9,664 nucleotides of DNA, taken from the NCBI GenBank assembly GCA_018384835.1, contig JAHAYB010000300.1:1-9664 (forward strand), read 5' to 3'. The stretch is from Comamonas sp. (GTDB lineage Bacteria > Pseudomonadota > Gammaproteobacteria > Burkholderiales > Burkholderiaceae_C). Positions within the stretch are counted from its first letter, which is position 1. Every line of letters begins with the position of its first letter. The notes under the pieces are model-generated. The model was not told where the DNA came from and did no database searches. It saw only the letters and a list, made by a program, of their open reading frames with translations. The position numbers and the translations under genes are program-made. This document shows positions 1 through 7,547 of the stretch, piece after piece.

Positions 1-1
1 A

Positions 2-1273
2 GATACCCCCCTACCTGAAGATTTAGAATCTGGTGAAATGGATGGCCCATTAGACCTCTATGAAGAACCTAGCGATAAGCTACTACGTGCTTTTAATGAA
101 GGCATCACCCTATTTGATGAATACCAAGATGAATGGGGAAATTTTCGTTCTATTTATTTACCACAAAAAACAGCAAATGGTATCACCTATATTGCAGGGG
201 CTGACATCCCGATTGACACCATTAAAAAAGAATTAAACACAACCATTTTTTATTCTATTGGGATGGGGTTCATTCTCTTTCTTATCTCTTCTGCTGTCAT
301 TTATCGCTTTATTAGCCATATTGTTGCACCTATTACCCTGGCTGAAAAAACGATTGCTAAAGTATCAGACGAGCACAATCTAAGCTTGCGCGTTGAAAGC
401 GGTAATGATGAGATTGGGCGCTTACTCCATAGCTTTAACAGCCTAATCGGCAAAATATCCACCATACTCCAGCGCGTGCAAGCAGTTTCTGTATCGGTAG
501 ATAATGCCTCTCAGCAAATCAATCGGGGTAGCATGGATTTAGCCGGTCGCACGGATCACTCCTCGGCCAGTTTGCATCAAATTGCCAGCTCTATACAAGA
601 AATTACCAGCACGGTAACCAATACCGCGCAGTCTTGCCAATCCGCAACACAAATGGCGAATGATGCAGTCACTGCGGCCACCCAGGGCGGTCGTATGATT
701 GAAACCATTGCCTCTAGCATGACGGATATTCACCAAAATTCACAAAAAGTCAGTGATATTATTGGCCTGATTGATAGCATTGCTTTCCAAACTAATATTT
801 TGGCACTCAACGCTGCTGTGGAAGCCGCTCGTGCTGGCGAGCATGGCCGTGGTTTTGCTGTAGTGGCCACGGAAGTGCGCACCCTTGCCCAGCGCAGTGC
901 AGCATCAGCACAAGAAATTCGTCAACTGATTCAAACCAACACCGAGCAAGTCAACCAACAAAATGCCGAAGTAGAGCAAGCGGTTGAGTTTATCCAAAAA
1001 ATATCCACCCAAGTTCAGCATATTGCCGATTTAATGCAAAGTATTCAACATGCTACCGAACATCAAAATATCGGTATTCATGAGGTGAATCAAGCTATCC
1101 ACCAACTGGATGAAGTCACGCGACAAAATTTAGATTTTGTAAAGGAAAACTCGACACAAATACAACAGCTGCATATACAAATTCAAACACTGAATCAATT
1201 AATGGGTATTTTCAAAATGGATACACCTTCCTACCCAAGGGTGCTGCCGCCCTCACAGCAGAGTTCACTTTAG
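2..1273 (+). CDS. Methyl-accepting chemotaxis protein, 5' end cut by window (MCP 1)
   Basis: Transmembrane chemoreceptor that passes ligand signals to the CheA/CheW kinase complex. The frame is open from base 2, and the residues before the first internal Met (38) match the second receptor (DTP, SGE, then GPL and YEEPS), so the gene starts left of the window. Visible parts, numbered from Met 38: the end of an extracytoplasmic Cache-like sensor domain (to about 65), a membrane helix (about 68-90), a HAMP domain (about 91-145), and a cytoplasmic signalling helical hairpin with the highly conserved tip around [22 protein letters not shown] pair in SIQEIT fits a methylation helix. The C-terminus (about the last 20 residues) is a short tail without an NWETF-type CheR-binding pentapeptide. 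It is followed after 33 bases by a paralogue on the same strand, so the two are probably co-transcribed. The ligand cannot be read from the sequence. Confidence 0.95.
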   Translation, partial: DTPLPEDLESGEMDGPLDLYEEPSDKLLRAFNEGITLFDEYQDEWGNFRSIYLPQKTANGITYIAGADIPIDTIKKELNTTIFYSIGMGFILFLISSAVIYRFISHIVAPITLAEKTIAKVSDEHNLSLRVESGNDEIGRLLHSFNSLIGKISTILQRVQAVSVSVDNASQQINRGSMDLAGRTDHSSASLHQIASSIQEITSTVTNTAQSCQSATQMANDAVTAATQGGRMIETIASSMTDIHQNSQKVSDIIGLIDSIAFQTNILALNAAVEAARAGEHGRGFAVVATEVRTLAQRSAASAQEIRQLIQTNTEQVNQQNAEVEQAVEFIQKISTQVQHIADLMQSIQHATEHQNIGIHEVNQAIHQLDEVTRQNLDFVKENSTQIQQLHIQIQTLNQLMGIFKMDTPSYPRVLPPSQQSSL

Positions 1274-1306
1274 GCTCGACAACGATAATATCAGGAATCA
1301 CTCCCT

Positions 1307-2926
1307 ATGAGCAACTTATTTAGCAGTATTAAATGGCGTATTTTATCAGCCATTTTTATCTTAAACATATTAGTGATTGGCTCTTATACTTGGTATAGCA
1401 TACAAACGCGCCAAGATGATTTAATGGAGCAAATAGATACCGCCTTAACCATTGCGGCCAATAATGCGGCCTTCTTGCTTTCTGATGAAGATTATGAAGC
1501 GGCAAAGAATGGCACTTTTAGCAAAGAAAAATCCGATGCCTACCAGCGCAAAGTGTATGCTATGCTGGAGCCTACTAAAATTAAATATATTTACACCTTT
1601 ATTCAGAAAGACAATGGTATTATCCACGTCTTAGATACCCCTGAGCCTGAAGGCATGGCATCGGGTGAACTCAATGGCCCTTTGCATACCTATGAAGAGC
1701 CAAGTGAAAAATTATTAAGTGCCTTCGGAACCCATACCCCTGTTTTTGACGAATATACCGATGAATGGGGAAGTTTTCGTGCCATTTATATCCCCAGAAA
1801 AACGACAGGCGGTATTAACTATATTGCTGGAGCGGATATTCCCATTGATATTGTTAAAGGGGAGTTGCGCGAAACCTTCTTAAAAGCATTGGCAATTGGC
1901 GTAATTTTATTTATACTTTCATCCATTTTATTATACCAACTCATTAGCCGCATTGTTGCCCCACTTTCTTTGGCTGAAGGAATTATTAAGCAAGTGGCGG
2001 ATGAGCACAACCTTAGCCTACGGGTAGAAGGGGGTAATAACGAAATTGGCCGCCTACTCAATAGCTTCAATAATTTATTAGAACAAATTGCAGGTATTGT
2101 CAAAGAGGTAAAAAGTACCTCTGCCTCTGTAGATTATGCCTCTGAAAAAATCAACCAAGGGAGTATGAGTTTAGCTAGCCGCACGGATACCTCCTCCGCC
2201 AGTCTGCACCAGATTACCTACTCTATTCAAGAAATTTCTAGCACGGTTGAAAATACCGCACAATCTTGCCAAGAAGCCACCCATATTGTGAGTGAAGCCG
2301 TCTCAGCGGCCACCTTGGGGGGAAATGTAATTCAAACTATTGCCAATAGCATGTTGGATATTCATAAAAACTCCGAAAAAGTGAGTGATATTATTGGCCT
2401 GATTGACTCCATTGCCTTTCAAACCAATATCTTGGCGTTGAATGCGGCAGTAGAAGCAGCACGTGCCGGCGAGCATGGGCGCGGCTTTGCCGTCGTGGCT
2501 ACCGAGGTGCGCACACTTGCACAGCGCAGCGCCGCCTCTGCACAAGAGATTCGTAATTTGATTCAAACCAATACCGAGCAGGTCAATCAACAAAACCAAG
2601 AAGTCAGCGCCGCCGTCGAGTCTATTGAGCACATTGTTGGGCAGGTGCAAAAAATTGAAGTTTTAATTCAAAAAATACGCAGCTCCACCAATGCTCAAAG
2701 CGTGGGAATCCATGAGGTCAACCTTGCCCTAGGGCAGTTAGAAGAAACCACGCGCCTCAATGCCGATTTGGTAAAAGAAAACTCAGACGATATTGATGAT
2801 TTACACACCCAAATTCAAAGGCTGAACCAGTTGATGGGCATTTTCCACGTAGCTGACGAGGCAAGCACTACAATCGCCCGGCCTACGCGACGTGGTGCAA
2901 CGCCGACCATGGTTTTGTCGGCATAA
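1307..2926 (+). CDS. Methyl-accepting chemotaxis protein (MCP 2), complete
   Basis: Complete 539-residue chemoreceptor, paralogous to the gene before it. The ATG is supported by AGGA at 1293-1296 (10 bases upstream) and by the expected N-terminal layout. Domains: cytoplasmic start, membrane helix 1 (about 10-31), extracytoplasmic Cache-like sensor (about 33-188), membrane helix 2 (about 190-212), HAMP (about 213-266, with the DEHNLSLRV and NNEIGRL segments), and the signalling domain (about 290-500). The kinase-contact tip lies at about 364-404 and includes [19 protein letters not shown]. Residues in the tip are almost identical to MCP 1, while the sensor domain has diverged, so the pair probably use the same signalling partners with different or related ligands. 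The tail ends in Thr/Arg-rich residues with no CheR/CheB tether pentapeptide. The gene is more A+T-rich than glnS just downstream. No convincing terminator follows it. Confidence 0.96.
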   Translation: MSNLFSSIKWRILSAIFILNILVIGSYTWYSIQTRQDDLMEQIDTALTIAANNAAFLLSDEDYEAAKNGTFSKEKSDAYQRKVYAMLEPTKIKYIYTFIQKDNGIIHVLDTPEPEGMASGELNGPLHTYEEPSEKLLSAFGTHTPVFDEYTDEWGSFRAIYIPRKTTGGINYIAGADIPIDIVKGELRETFLKALAIGVILFILSSILLYQLISRIVAPLSLAEGIIKQVADEHNLSLRVEGGNNEIGRLLNSFNNLLEQIAGIVKEVKSTSASVDYASEKINQGSMSLASRTDTSSASLHQITYSIQEISSTVENTAQSCQEATHIVSEAVSAATLGGNVIQTIANSMLDIHKNSEKVSDIIGLIDSIAFQTNILALNAAVEAARAGEHGRGFAVVATEVRTLAQRSAASAQEIRNLIQTNTEQVNQQNQEVSAAVESIEHIVGQVQKIEVLIQKIRSSTNAQSVGIHEVNLALGQLEETTRLNADLVKENSDDIDDLHTQIQRLNQLMGIFHVADEASTTIARPTRRGATPTMVLSA

Positions 2927-2974
2927 CAAAAATTTGCAATTACGCAACAACGATTTTTTTCCCTGATTTTTACG

Positions 2975-4756
2975 ATGTCTGCCCCCACAGCCCCCACCAA
3001 ACCCACCAATTTCCTGCGCCAAATTATTGAAAACCACCTGGCCGAAGGCACCCACGCTGGCCGCCACTGGGGCGGCAGCCCCGGCGATGCCGCCCACCAC
3101 GCTGCTGGCCAGGTGGATACCGCCAAAATCCGCACCCGCTTTCCGCCCGAGCCTAACGGCTACCTGCACGTAGGCCACGCCAAAAGCATTTGCCTGAACT
3201 TTGGCCTGGCGCGTGACTACGACGGCATCTGCCACCTGCGCTTTGACGACACCAACCCGGAAAAAGAAGAGCAGGAATACGTCGATAGCATCAAAGAAGC
3301 CGTGCGCTGGCTGGGCTTTGACTGGCAAGACGCGCAGGGCAATAACTACCTGTACTACGCCAGCGATTACTTCGACTTTATGCACCGCGCTGCCGTCTAT
3401 CTGATTGAGCAGGGGCTGGCCTATGTGGACGAGCAATCCGCCGAAGACATGCGTGCCAACCGTGGTGACTTCACCACCCCCGGCAAAGACAGCCCCTTCC
3501 GCAGCCGCAGCGTGGCCGACAACCTAGAGCGTTTTGCCGACATGAAAGACGGCAAACTGGCCGACGGCGCTGCCGTGCTACGCGCCAAAATCGACATGGC
3601 TGCGCCCAACATCAATATGCGCGACCCAGCGATTTACCGCATCCGCCGCGCCACCCACCACAACACGGGCGACCAATGGTGTATCTACCCCATGTACACC
3701 TTCGCCCACCCGATTGAGGACGCGCTAGAGCACATCACCCACAGCATCTGCACGCTAGAGTTTGAAGACCAGCGTCCCTTCTACGACTGGCTGCTAGACC
3801 ACCTGCGCGAAGGCGGCTTGATTGTGACCCCCCAATCGCGCCAGTACGAGTTCTCGCGCCTGAACCTGACCTATGTTGTTACCAGCAAGCGCAAGCTCAA
3901 GCACCTGGTGGATAACGGCATCGTCAGCGGCTGGGACGACCCGCGTATGCCCACCATCATGGGGCTGCGCCGCCGTGGTTTTACGCCTGCCTCCATCCGC
4001 GACTTTTGCGAACGCATTGGCGTGACCAAAGACTACGCCTGGATTGACTACAGCCTGCTAGAACTATGCCTGCGCGAAGACTTGGAACACCAAGCCCACC
4101 GCGCCATGGTGGTGCTTGACCCTGTTGCCTTGGAACTGACCAACTGGGCGGAAGTCTTTGGCAGCGACGCGCATATCGAAGCCTGCGAGCTGCCCGCCCT
4201 ACCCAAGGGGGAAAATATCCCCCTGCGCCAGTTTGGCCTAGGCCGCCAAGTGTGGATTGAGCGCGAAGACTTTGAAGAAACCCCGCCCAAGGGCTACAAG
4301 CGCCTATTCCCCGGCAACAAGGTGCGCCTCAAAGGCGGCTACGTCATTGAATGCACGGGCTGCGAAAAAGATGCCGACGGCCACATCACCAAAGTGCTGG
4401 CCACCGTTGTACCCGACACCAAAAGCGGCACCCCCGGCGCAGACAGCGTAAAGGTGAAAGCCGCCATCACCTGGGTCAGCCAGCACGACGCGGTAGAGGC
4501 CGAAGTGCGCCTGTACGACCGCCTGTTTACCGATGCCCAGCCCGATGCAGGTGGCAAGGATTTTCTGGCGCTGCTCAACCCCGGCAGTCTCAAAACCGTC
4601 ACCGCCTACGTCGAACCCAGCCTGGCCAGCGCCCAGCCGGACGACAAATACCAGTTCGAGCGCTTTGGCTACTTTGTTGCCGACCGCACCGACCACCGCG
4701 CAGACAAGCCGGTGTTCAACAAAATTACTGGGTTGCGCGATAGCTGGGGTAAATAA
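2975..4756 (+). CDS. glnS: Glutaminyl-tRNA synthetase
   Basis: Class I aminoacyl-tRNA synthetase that attaches glutamine to tRNA-Gln in the cytoplasm. The 593 residues align end to end with E. coli GlnRS (about 554) from memory. They begin PTNFLRQIIE, carry the HIGH-type motif as HVGH at 65-68 within PEPNGYLHVGHAKS, and carry the KMSKS-type loop as TSKRK at 303-307, where E. coli has MSKRK. The catalytic domain is followed by the GlnRS anticodon-binding beta-barrels (about 370 onward), ending KPVFNKITGLRDSW. An extra segment at about 30-49 (HWGGSPGDAA and following) is absent from E. coli but familiar in betaproteobacterial enzymes. The ATG at 2975 is chosen because the family N-terminus starts right after it. 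No clear Shine-Dalgarno precedes it. It lies 48 bases after MCP 2 without a terminator between them, so read-through is possible, but an own promoter inside the end of MCP 2 is likely for an essential gene. A strong terminator follows. Confidence 0.98.
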   Translation: MSAPTAPTKPTNFLRQIIENHLAEGTHAGRHWGGSPGDAAHHAAGQVDTAKIRTRFPPEPNGYLHVGHAKSICLNFGLARDYDGICHLRFDDTNPEKEEQEYVDSIKEAVRWLGFDWQDAQGNNYLYYASDYFDFMHRAAVYLIEQGLAYVDEQSAEDMRANRGDFTTPGKDSPFRSRSVADNLERFADMKDGKLADGAAVLRAKIDMAAPNINMRDPAIYRIRRATHHNTGDQWCIYPMYTFAHPIEDALEHITHSICTLEFEDQRPFYDWLLDHLREGGLIVTPQSRQYEFSRLNLTYVVTSKRKLKHLVDNGIVSGWDDPRMPTIMGLRRRGFTPASIRDFCERIGVTKDYAWIDYSLLELCLREDLEHQAHRAMVVLDPVALELTNWAEVFGSDAHIEACELPALPKGENIPLRQFGLGRQVWIEREDFEETPPKGYKRLFPGNKVRLKGGYVIECTGCEKDADGHITKVLATVVPDTKSGTPGADSVKVKAAITWVSQHDAVEAEVRLYDRLFTDAQPDAGGKDFLALLNPGSLKTVTAYVEPSLASAQPDDKYQFERFGYFVADRTDHRADKPVFNKITGLRDSWGK

Positions 4757-4788
4757 GCCCGACATACCGCCCCGCCCGGCTTTCTCCC

Positions 4789-4824
4789 AAAAGACCGCGA
4801 CATTTATGTTGCGGTCTTTTTTTT
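4789..4824 (+). terminator. Rho-independent terminator of glnS
   Basis: A hairpin with arms 4789-4802 and 4807-4820 forms 14 base pairs (one G-T wobble) around a TTTA loop. The core arm is AAAAGACCGC pairing with GCGGTCTTTT. The run of T continues to 4824. It begins 32 bases after the glnS stop codon. The arms also start with A, so it could act weakly on the opposite strand, but no minus-strand gene ends here. Confidence 0.93.
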
Positions 4825-4864
4825 GCCTAGGCTTTGTATAGATGCTGTGGGGCTGATGGTGTGC

Positions 4865-4959
4865 AGGCTTGAAAAAACGGGGATATAAACAAGCGAGGCT
4901 TGACCGCTTGACACATAATCTAATTTTCACTCCGCCCTCGCGCCCACACCTATATCCCC
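4865..4959 (+). promoter_or_regulatory. Structured leader/possible promoter region upstream of the DUF2325-like gene
   Basis: The gene-free stretch 4825-5056 holds no convincing ORF. It does contain a cluster of small repeats. GGGGATATA at 4879-4887 is the exact inverse of TATATCCCC at 4951-4959. CAAGCG at 4890-4895 is inverse to CGCTTG at 4905-4910. AGGCTTGA occurs directly at 4865-4872 and 4896-4903. A perfect TTGACA (-35-like) sits at 4908-4913, but 17 bases later there is no good -10; the nearest A+T-rich candidate is TAATTT at 4921. This could be an operator or attenuator for the downstream gene. It is an inference from base pairing only, and some repeats this short arise by chance. Confidence 0.3.
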
Positions 4960-5045
4960 ACCAGCATAGCCTCTCTTTATCATCACTGGCAGAAGCCATG
5001 CTAGGCATTAGGCGCTATTATTCATTTTCCCTCACCGTTCTTATT

Positions 5046-5122
5046 GGAGATATACCATGCCCAACCCAGATATTTAAAGCAAGGCTTTTGAGGAAGTATC
5101 AAAATCAGTTGCAGAATATATT
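5046..5122 (+). other. Abandoned start: good RBS and ATG followed by in-frame TAA at codon 7
   Basis: GGAGA at 5046-5050 lies 6 bases before ATG 5057, the best translation start in this region. The frame reads MPNPDI, then TAA at 5075-5077, then continues with no further stop as SKAFEEVSKSVAEYILQSLE straight into the downstream gene in the same frame. The residues after the stop form a regular amphipathic helix continuous with the helix of the downstream gene, so they look like former coding sequence. A single base change (for example from CAA, AAA or GAA) would create this stop. No good ribosome site is placed for a restart at the TTG at 5123. Confidence 0.65.
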
Positions 5123-5902
5123 TTGCAGTCTTTGGAAAAAACCTTGCAAGAGGCTATTCAAAATAAAGTCAATGAAATTATTCACGAAGCCACCAAGGAT
5201 GTGAACGATAAAATCCTCAGTGCCATCAGCCATATTCAGCCTATACAAATCCCTATCAACTTGCTGGCGCAGCCCTTTCCACAACATATAGCGCCTGCAT
5301 CCCCTCCCACCCCTATCGCTCCTATCGCTCCTATCGCCCCTATTGCTCCTACCCCTCCTTCTACCCCTGCCACTTCCCCCGCTCCTGCTGCTCCCCCCAA
5401 TCCTATTGCCGCGCAGAAAGTAGCAGAAAACAAACCCCAGAAAAAACCAGCAGATACACCAGTTCCCCCAGCGCCTCAAAAAACCATCGAAGCAGTGGAG
5501 GCGCTAGGACAGGAAGAACAGCATAATCATACGCCTACAGGGGGAAAACCTGACAATGCCAGCGCCACACATTATCAACCCATGCCCAGCGCTGCGCTAA
5601 AGGAAAAGCTCAAGCCCCAAAAGCTCACAATTGTTGGTCTAAAACCCGGCCAGGCGCACATGATTAAGAATGAATATAAATTTGCCAAAATCTCATTTAT
5701 CTCAGCAACCGCGAGGAATAACAAGCAATTAACGGATTTAGGCAAAGGCAATAACCCCATTATCTTTATGACCGACTTTATTCGCCATGCTGCCGTTGAA
5801 ACAGGTAAAAGCGTGAGTGATAACTGGCATTACGTCTCTGGCGGCATGACTGCGTTGCGGGAAAAAATCGAAAACTTATTGGCTGAGTCGGTTGCGGCTT
5901 AG
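5123..5902 (+). CDS. Unrecognised modular protein with proline-rich linker and DUF2325-like C-terminal domain
   Basis: No assigned function. The 259 residues counted from TTG 5123 fall into three parts. An amphipathic, probably helical N-terminus covers about 1-37 (22 codons longer if read from ATG 5057, across an in-frame TAA). A long Pro/Ala/Thr linker with PIA repeats covers about 55-120. A compact alpha/beta C-terminal domain covers about 165-255. The last reads LTIVGLKPGQ, then NPIIFMTDFIRHA and YVSGGMTALREKIENLL. That pattern resembles the Rossmann-like DUF2325 domain (an opening hydrophobic strand with Gly, a hydrophobic strand then T-x-F-I-x-H, and a final strand before a helix). The match is from memory and tentative. 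Codon usage is more A+T-rich than its GC-rich neighbours glnS and the WYL gene. It may be a pseudogene, a gene restarting at a weak codon, or a gene with a sequencing or assembly error. A coiled-coil frame and a WYL regulator follow on the same strand. Confidence 0.6.
   Translation: MQSLEKTLQEAIQNKVNEIIHEATKDVNDKILSAISHIQPIQIPINLLAQPFPQHIAPASPPTPIAPIAPIAPIAPTPPSTPATSPAPAAPPNPIAAQKVAENKPQKKPADTPVPPAPQKTIEAVEALGQEEQHNHTPTGGKPDNASATHYQPMPSAALKEKLKPQKLTIVGLKPGQAHMIKNEYKFAKISFISATARNNKQLTDLGKGNNPIIFMTDFIRHAAVETGKSVSDNWHYVSGGMTALREKIENLLAESVAA
5312..5347 (+). repeat. Four tandem 9-base units encoding Pro-Ile-Ala
   Basis: The unit CCTATCGCT occurs at 5312-5320 and 5321-5329, with one-base variants CCTATCGCC (5330-5338) and CCTATTGCT (5339-5347). 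Being a multiple of three, copy-number change would alter linker length without breaking the frame. Flanking sequence continues as less regular Pro/Thr/Ala codons. Confidence 0.9.
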
Positions 5903-5912
5903 TGCTGAATAG

Positions 5913-6101
5913 CTAAAAGACAGCCTCACCGAAAACCTAGCGGCAGATTTGGAGCGCCTACGCACCACAATGGCAAACAAGACAGCGCAGATTGAGCGCC
6001 TGCAAACCTTGGTGCAAGAGAATTTGCCCCCAAAATGCGCCCTGTCCCCAATTGGCGGCAAGTCCTTGGAGGCACAGCCTTTTGATGGAGAGCTAAAAAC
6101 A
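5913..6101 (+). other. Open frame encoding a coiled coil, in frame with the WYL gene
   Basis: After the TAG at 5910-5912 the frame is open for 63 codons up to the ATG of the WYL regulator. Its first half follows a strict heptad pattern. Counting from the Leu codon at 5925, hydrophobic residues fall at 5, 9, 12, 16, 23, 26 and 30 (Leu, Leu, Leu, Met, Ile, Leu, Val), with only Lys at 19 out of pattern. The second half (LPPKCALSPIGG) is not helical. Possible starts are TTG 5949 or ATG 5970, neither with a good ribosome site. It is either an N-terminal extension of the regulator or the decayed end of a lost coiled-coil gene. Confidence 0.4.
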
Positions 6102-7082
6102 ATGGCCACCCCCCGCACCCACGCCCTAGAAAACGCGCTGATGATTCTGGAAGTCCTGCGCCGTATTCCGCGCCAGCGCTACACCACCAGCACCCAGATT
6201 CACCAGCAATTGCTGGACGCAGGCCATTCCTTGGTCGTGCGCACAGTGCAGCGGCATTTAGAAGCCATCTGTGGCCGCTTTGCCGTTGAGTGCGACACCC
6301 GCAGCAGGCCCTATGGCTACCGCTGGATGGAGGGCGCAGAAGGGCTAAACATGCCGCAGCTCACCACCAGCGAGGCGTTGCTGCTGCAACTGGCCAAGAG
6401 CGAAGTCTCCCAACTGCTGCCCAGCCGTACCTTGGCCAGCATGGCTCCGCTGTTTTCCTCAGCGCAGCGCACGCTAGAGGCCACGGCCAGCGCCCAGGTA
6501 GAACGCCGCTGGCTGCAAAAGGTGCAGCGCATCCCAGACGGCCAGCCCCTGCTGCCCCCCCAAATCATCCCAGAGGTGTTTGAAACCATTAGCGAGGCGC
6601 TCTACCTGGAACGCAAGCTACAACTGCACTACCGCAACGTGCAGCGCCAAGACAAGCAGGCCACCGTGTGGCCACTGGGCTTGGTGCAGCAAGGGGTGCG
6701 CCTGTATCTGGTGTGCCGCTTTGATGGTTACGACAACCAGCGCGTTCTGGCGCTGCCGCGCATTACACAGGCGCAAATGCTGCTGGAAGGCTTCCCCTGG
6801 CCGCAGGGGTTTGATTTGGATGCCTATTGCCGCGAAGGCACGTTTGGCATCAGCCGTGGCCAGCAGGTGCATCTGCGCTTTGAAATGGCAAAAATCTACG
6901 CCCAACACCTCTTGGATGCACCGTTGTCCAAGAACCAAAAAGTGGCTGATGTCGATAGGGACTGGGTCGCCATCACCGCCACCGTGGCCGATACCGAACT
7001 GCTACACCGCTGGCTGCGCAGTTGGGGCGAGCAGGTCAGAGGCATCCACACCCACCCTGTAGAAAACACCCAAAGCCATTAA
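6102..7082 (+). CDS. WYL-domain transcriptional regulator with N-terminal winged helix-turn-helix
   Basis: Cytoplasmic DNA-binding regulator of 326 residues. A winged helix-turn-helix spans about 8-75, with a recognition helix near VVRTVQRHLEAI (45-56) and a wing ending RPYGYRW. A helical linker covers about 85-150. The WYL ligand-binding domain spans about 158-226 and includes WPLGLV (190-195) and LYLVCRFDGY, where LYL stands for the name-giving W-Y-L, then the conserved Arg in DNQRVLALPRI. A C-terminal WCX-like domain covers about 254-312. The ATG at 6102 is chosen because of GGAGAG at 6087-6092 and because the family helix-turn-helix begins a few residues later. An upstream extension of the frame to 5913 encodes a coiled coil. 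WYL regulators often control defence, CRISPR or DNA-damage genes in response to nucleic-acid ligands. This one converges on a DUF499 locus, so it does not sit at that operon's promoter. Its target is unknown. Confidence 0.9.
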   Translation: MATPRTHALENALMILEVLRRIPRQRYTTSTQIHQQLLDAGHSLVVRTVQRHLEAICGRFAVECDTRSRPYGYRWMEGAEGLNMPQLTTSEALLLQLAKSEVSQLLPSRTLASMAPLFSSAQRTLEATASAQVERRWLQKVQRIPDGQPLLPPQIIPEVFETISEALYLERKLQLHYRNVQRQDKQATVWPLGLVQQGVRLYLVCRFDGYDNQRVLALPRITQAQMLLEGFPWPQGFDLDAYCREGTFGISRGQQVHLRFEMAKIYAQHLLDAPLSKNQKVADVDRDWVAITATVADTELLHRWLRSWGEQVRGIHTHPVENTQSH

Positions 7083-7517
7083 ACCGAAGCGCCTTCTGCC
7101 TTGATTTTCTGCGCCAGATTGCGCTTGATAACCACCGGCTTGCCACCGGTGCGGATTTTGCTGACCCAATGCACCACGGCGGAATCCAAATGCTGGGCAT
7201 GGGCAGGGAACCAGTCCACCAGTGCGGTGGCATAGGAATGGCAGATGGCGGTATTGCCTTTTTGCAGCTCCTCCTCTACCTCGTGGCCTGATTGGAGGAC
7301 GGCGGCATGCTCATCAATATGGCAGTCGCGCTGGGGGAAGTCGGTGCTGCGCATCATCTCGTCTTCGGTGCTGCCGTGCGCTGCGCGAGGCCGAAGCCTA
7401 GCCCTGGGCAAGATAGGGTGGGCGATCATTTGGTGTGCTGGCCTTTGGCGTGTTGCTGTTCACGCGACCTGGCTCGGAGGTGCTGCTGTCGCTCTTGCCG
7501 ATAAGGCTAGCAATCAT
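7079..7517 (-). pseudogene. Small unrecognised gene, probably frameshifted (about 145 residues if repaired)
   Basis: Two adjoining frames on the minus strand read like one gene. From ATG at 7517-7515 the frame gives MIASLIGKSDSSTSEPGRV and onward to TAG at 7400-7398 (39 residues), with GC-rich host-like codons. Just before that stop there is a GGG run (7404-7402). Removing one G joins the reading to the next frame, which runs through GSTEDEMMRSTDFPQRD and DWFPAHAQHLDSAVVHWV to TAA at 7081-7079. That second frame alone has an ATG at 7429 or 7360. The final stop overlaps the stop of the convergent WYL gene in the sequence TTAA (7079-7082), which supports a true gene end. I do not recognise the family. 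It has no visible membrane segment. It lies downstream of the DUF499 gene on the same strand and may be the last gene of that operon. A sequencing error at the G run, or two independent small genes, would explain the same data. Confidence 0.45.
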
Positions 7518-7518
7518 A

Positions 7519-7547
7519 GGCGGGGGCTTTTTATTCAAGCCCCGGCC
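7519..7547. repeat. GC-rich inverted repeat just upstream of the small minus-strand gene
   Basis: Arms 7523-7529 (GGGGCTT) and 7537-7543 (AAGCCCC) pair perfectly around a 7-base loop. A further GGC/GCC trio (7519-7521 with 7545-7547) pairs outside a G-G mismatch. Neither side is followed by a T-run, so it is not a standard intrinsic terminator. It lies directly before the ATG at 7517 on the minus strand and could stall transcription or shield that ribosome site. Confidence 0.45.

Noticed and set aside
2905..2962. Possible terminator after MCP 2 (TTTTGT/ACAAAA pairing, then a T-run at 2954-2960)
   Set aside because: The stem is only six A+T-rich pairs and is too far from the T-run to be a credible intrinsic terminator.
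2801..3436. 211-codon minus-strand open frame across the MCP 2 end and glnS start
   Set aside because: It overlaps two well-identified genes, has Val/Gly-rich composition typical of the antisense of GC-rich coding DNA, and matches no family.
4304..5008. 234-codon minus-strand open frame over the glnS end and its terminator
   Set aside because: Antisense shadow of glnS. It also crosses the strong terminator hairpin.
4869..5204. 111-codon plus-strand frame downstream of glnS
   Set aside because: No ribosome site and no domain. It runs out of phase into the DUF2325-like gene, whose frame has the clear helix and linker pattern.
5105..5479. Gly/Arg/Ser-rich minus-strand frame with GAIGAIG-like repeats
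   Set aside because: Exact antisense of the Pro-Ile-Ala repeat. The repeat makes all frames look ordered.
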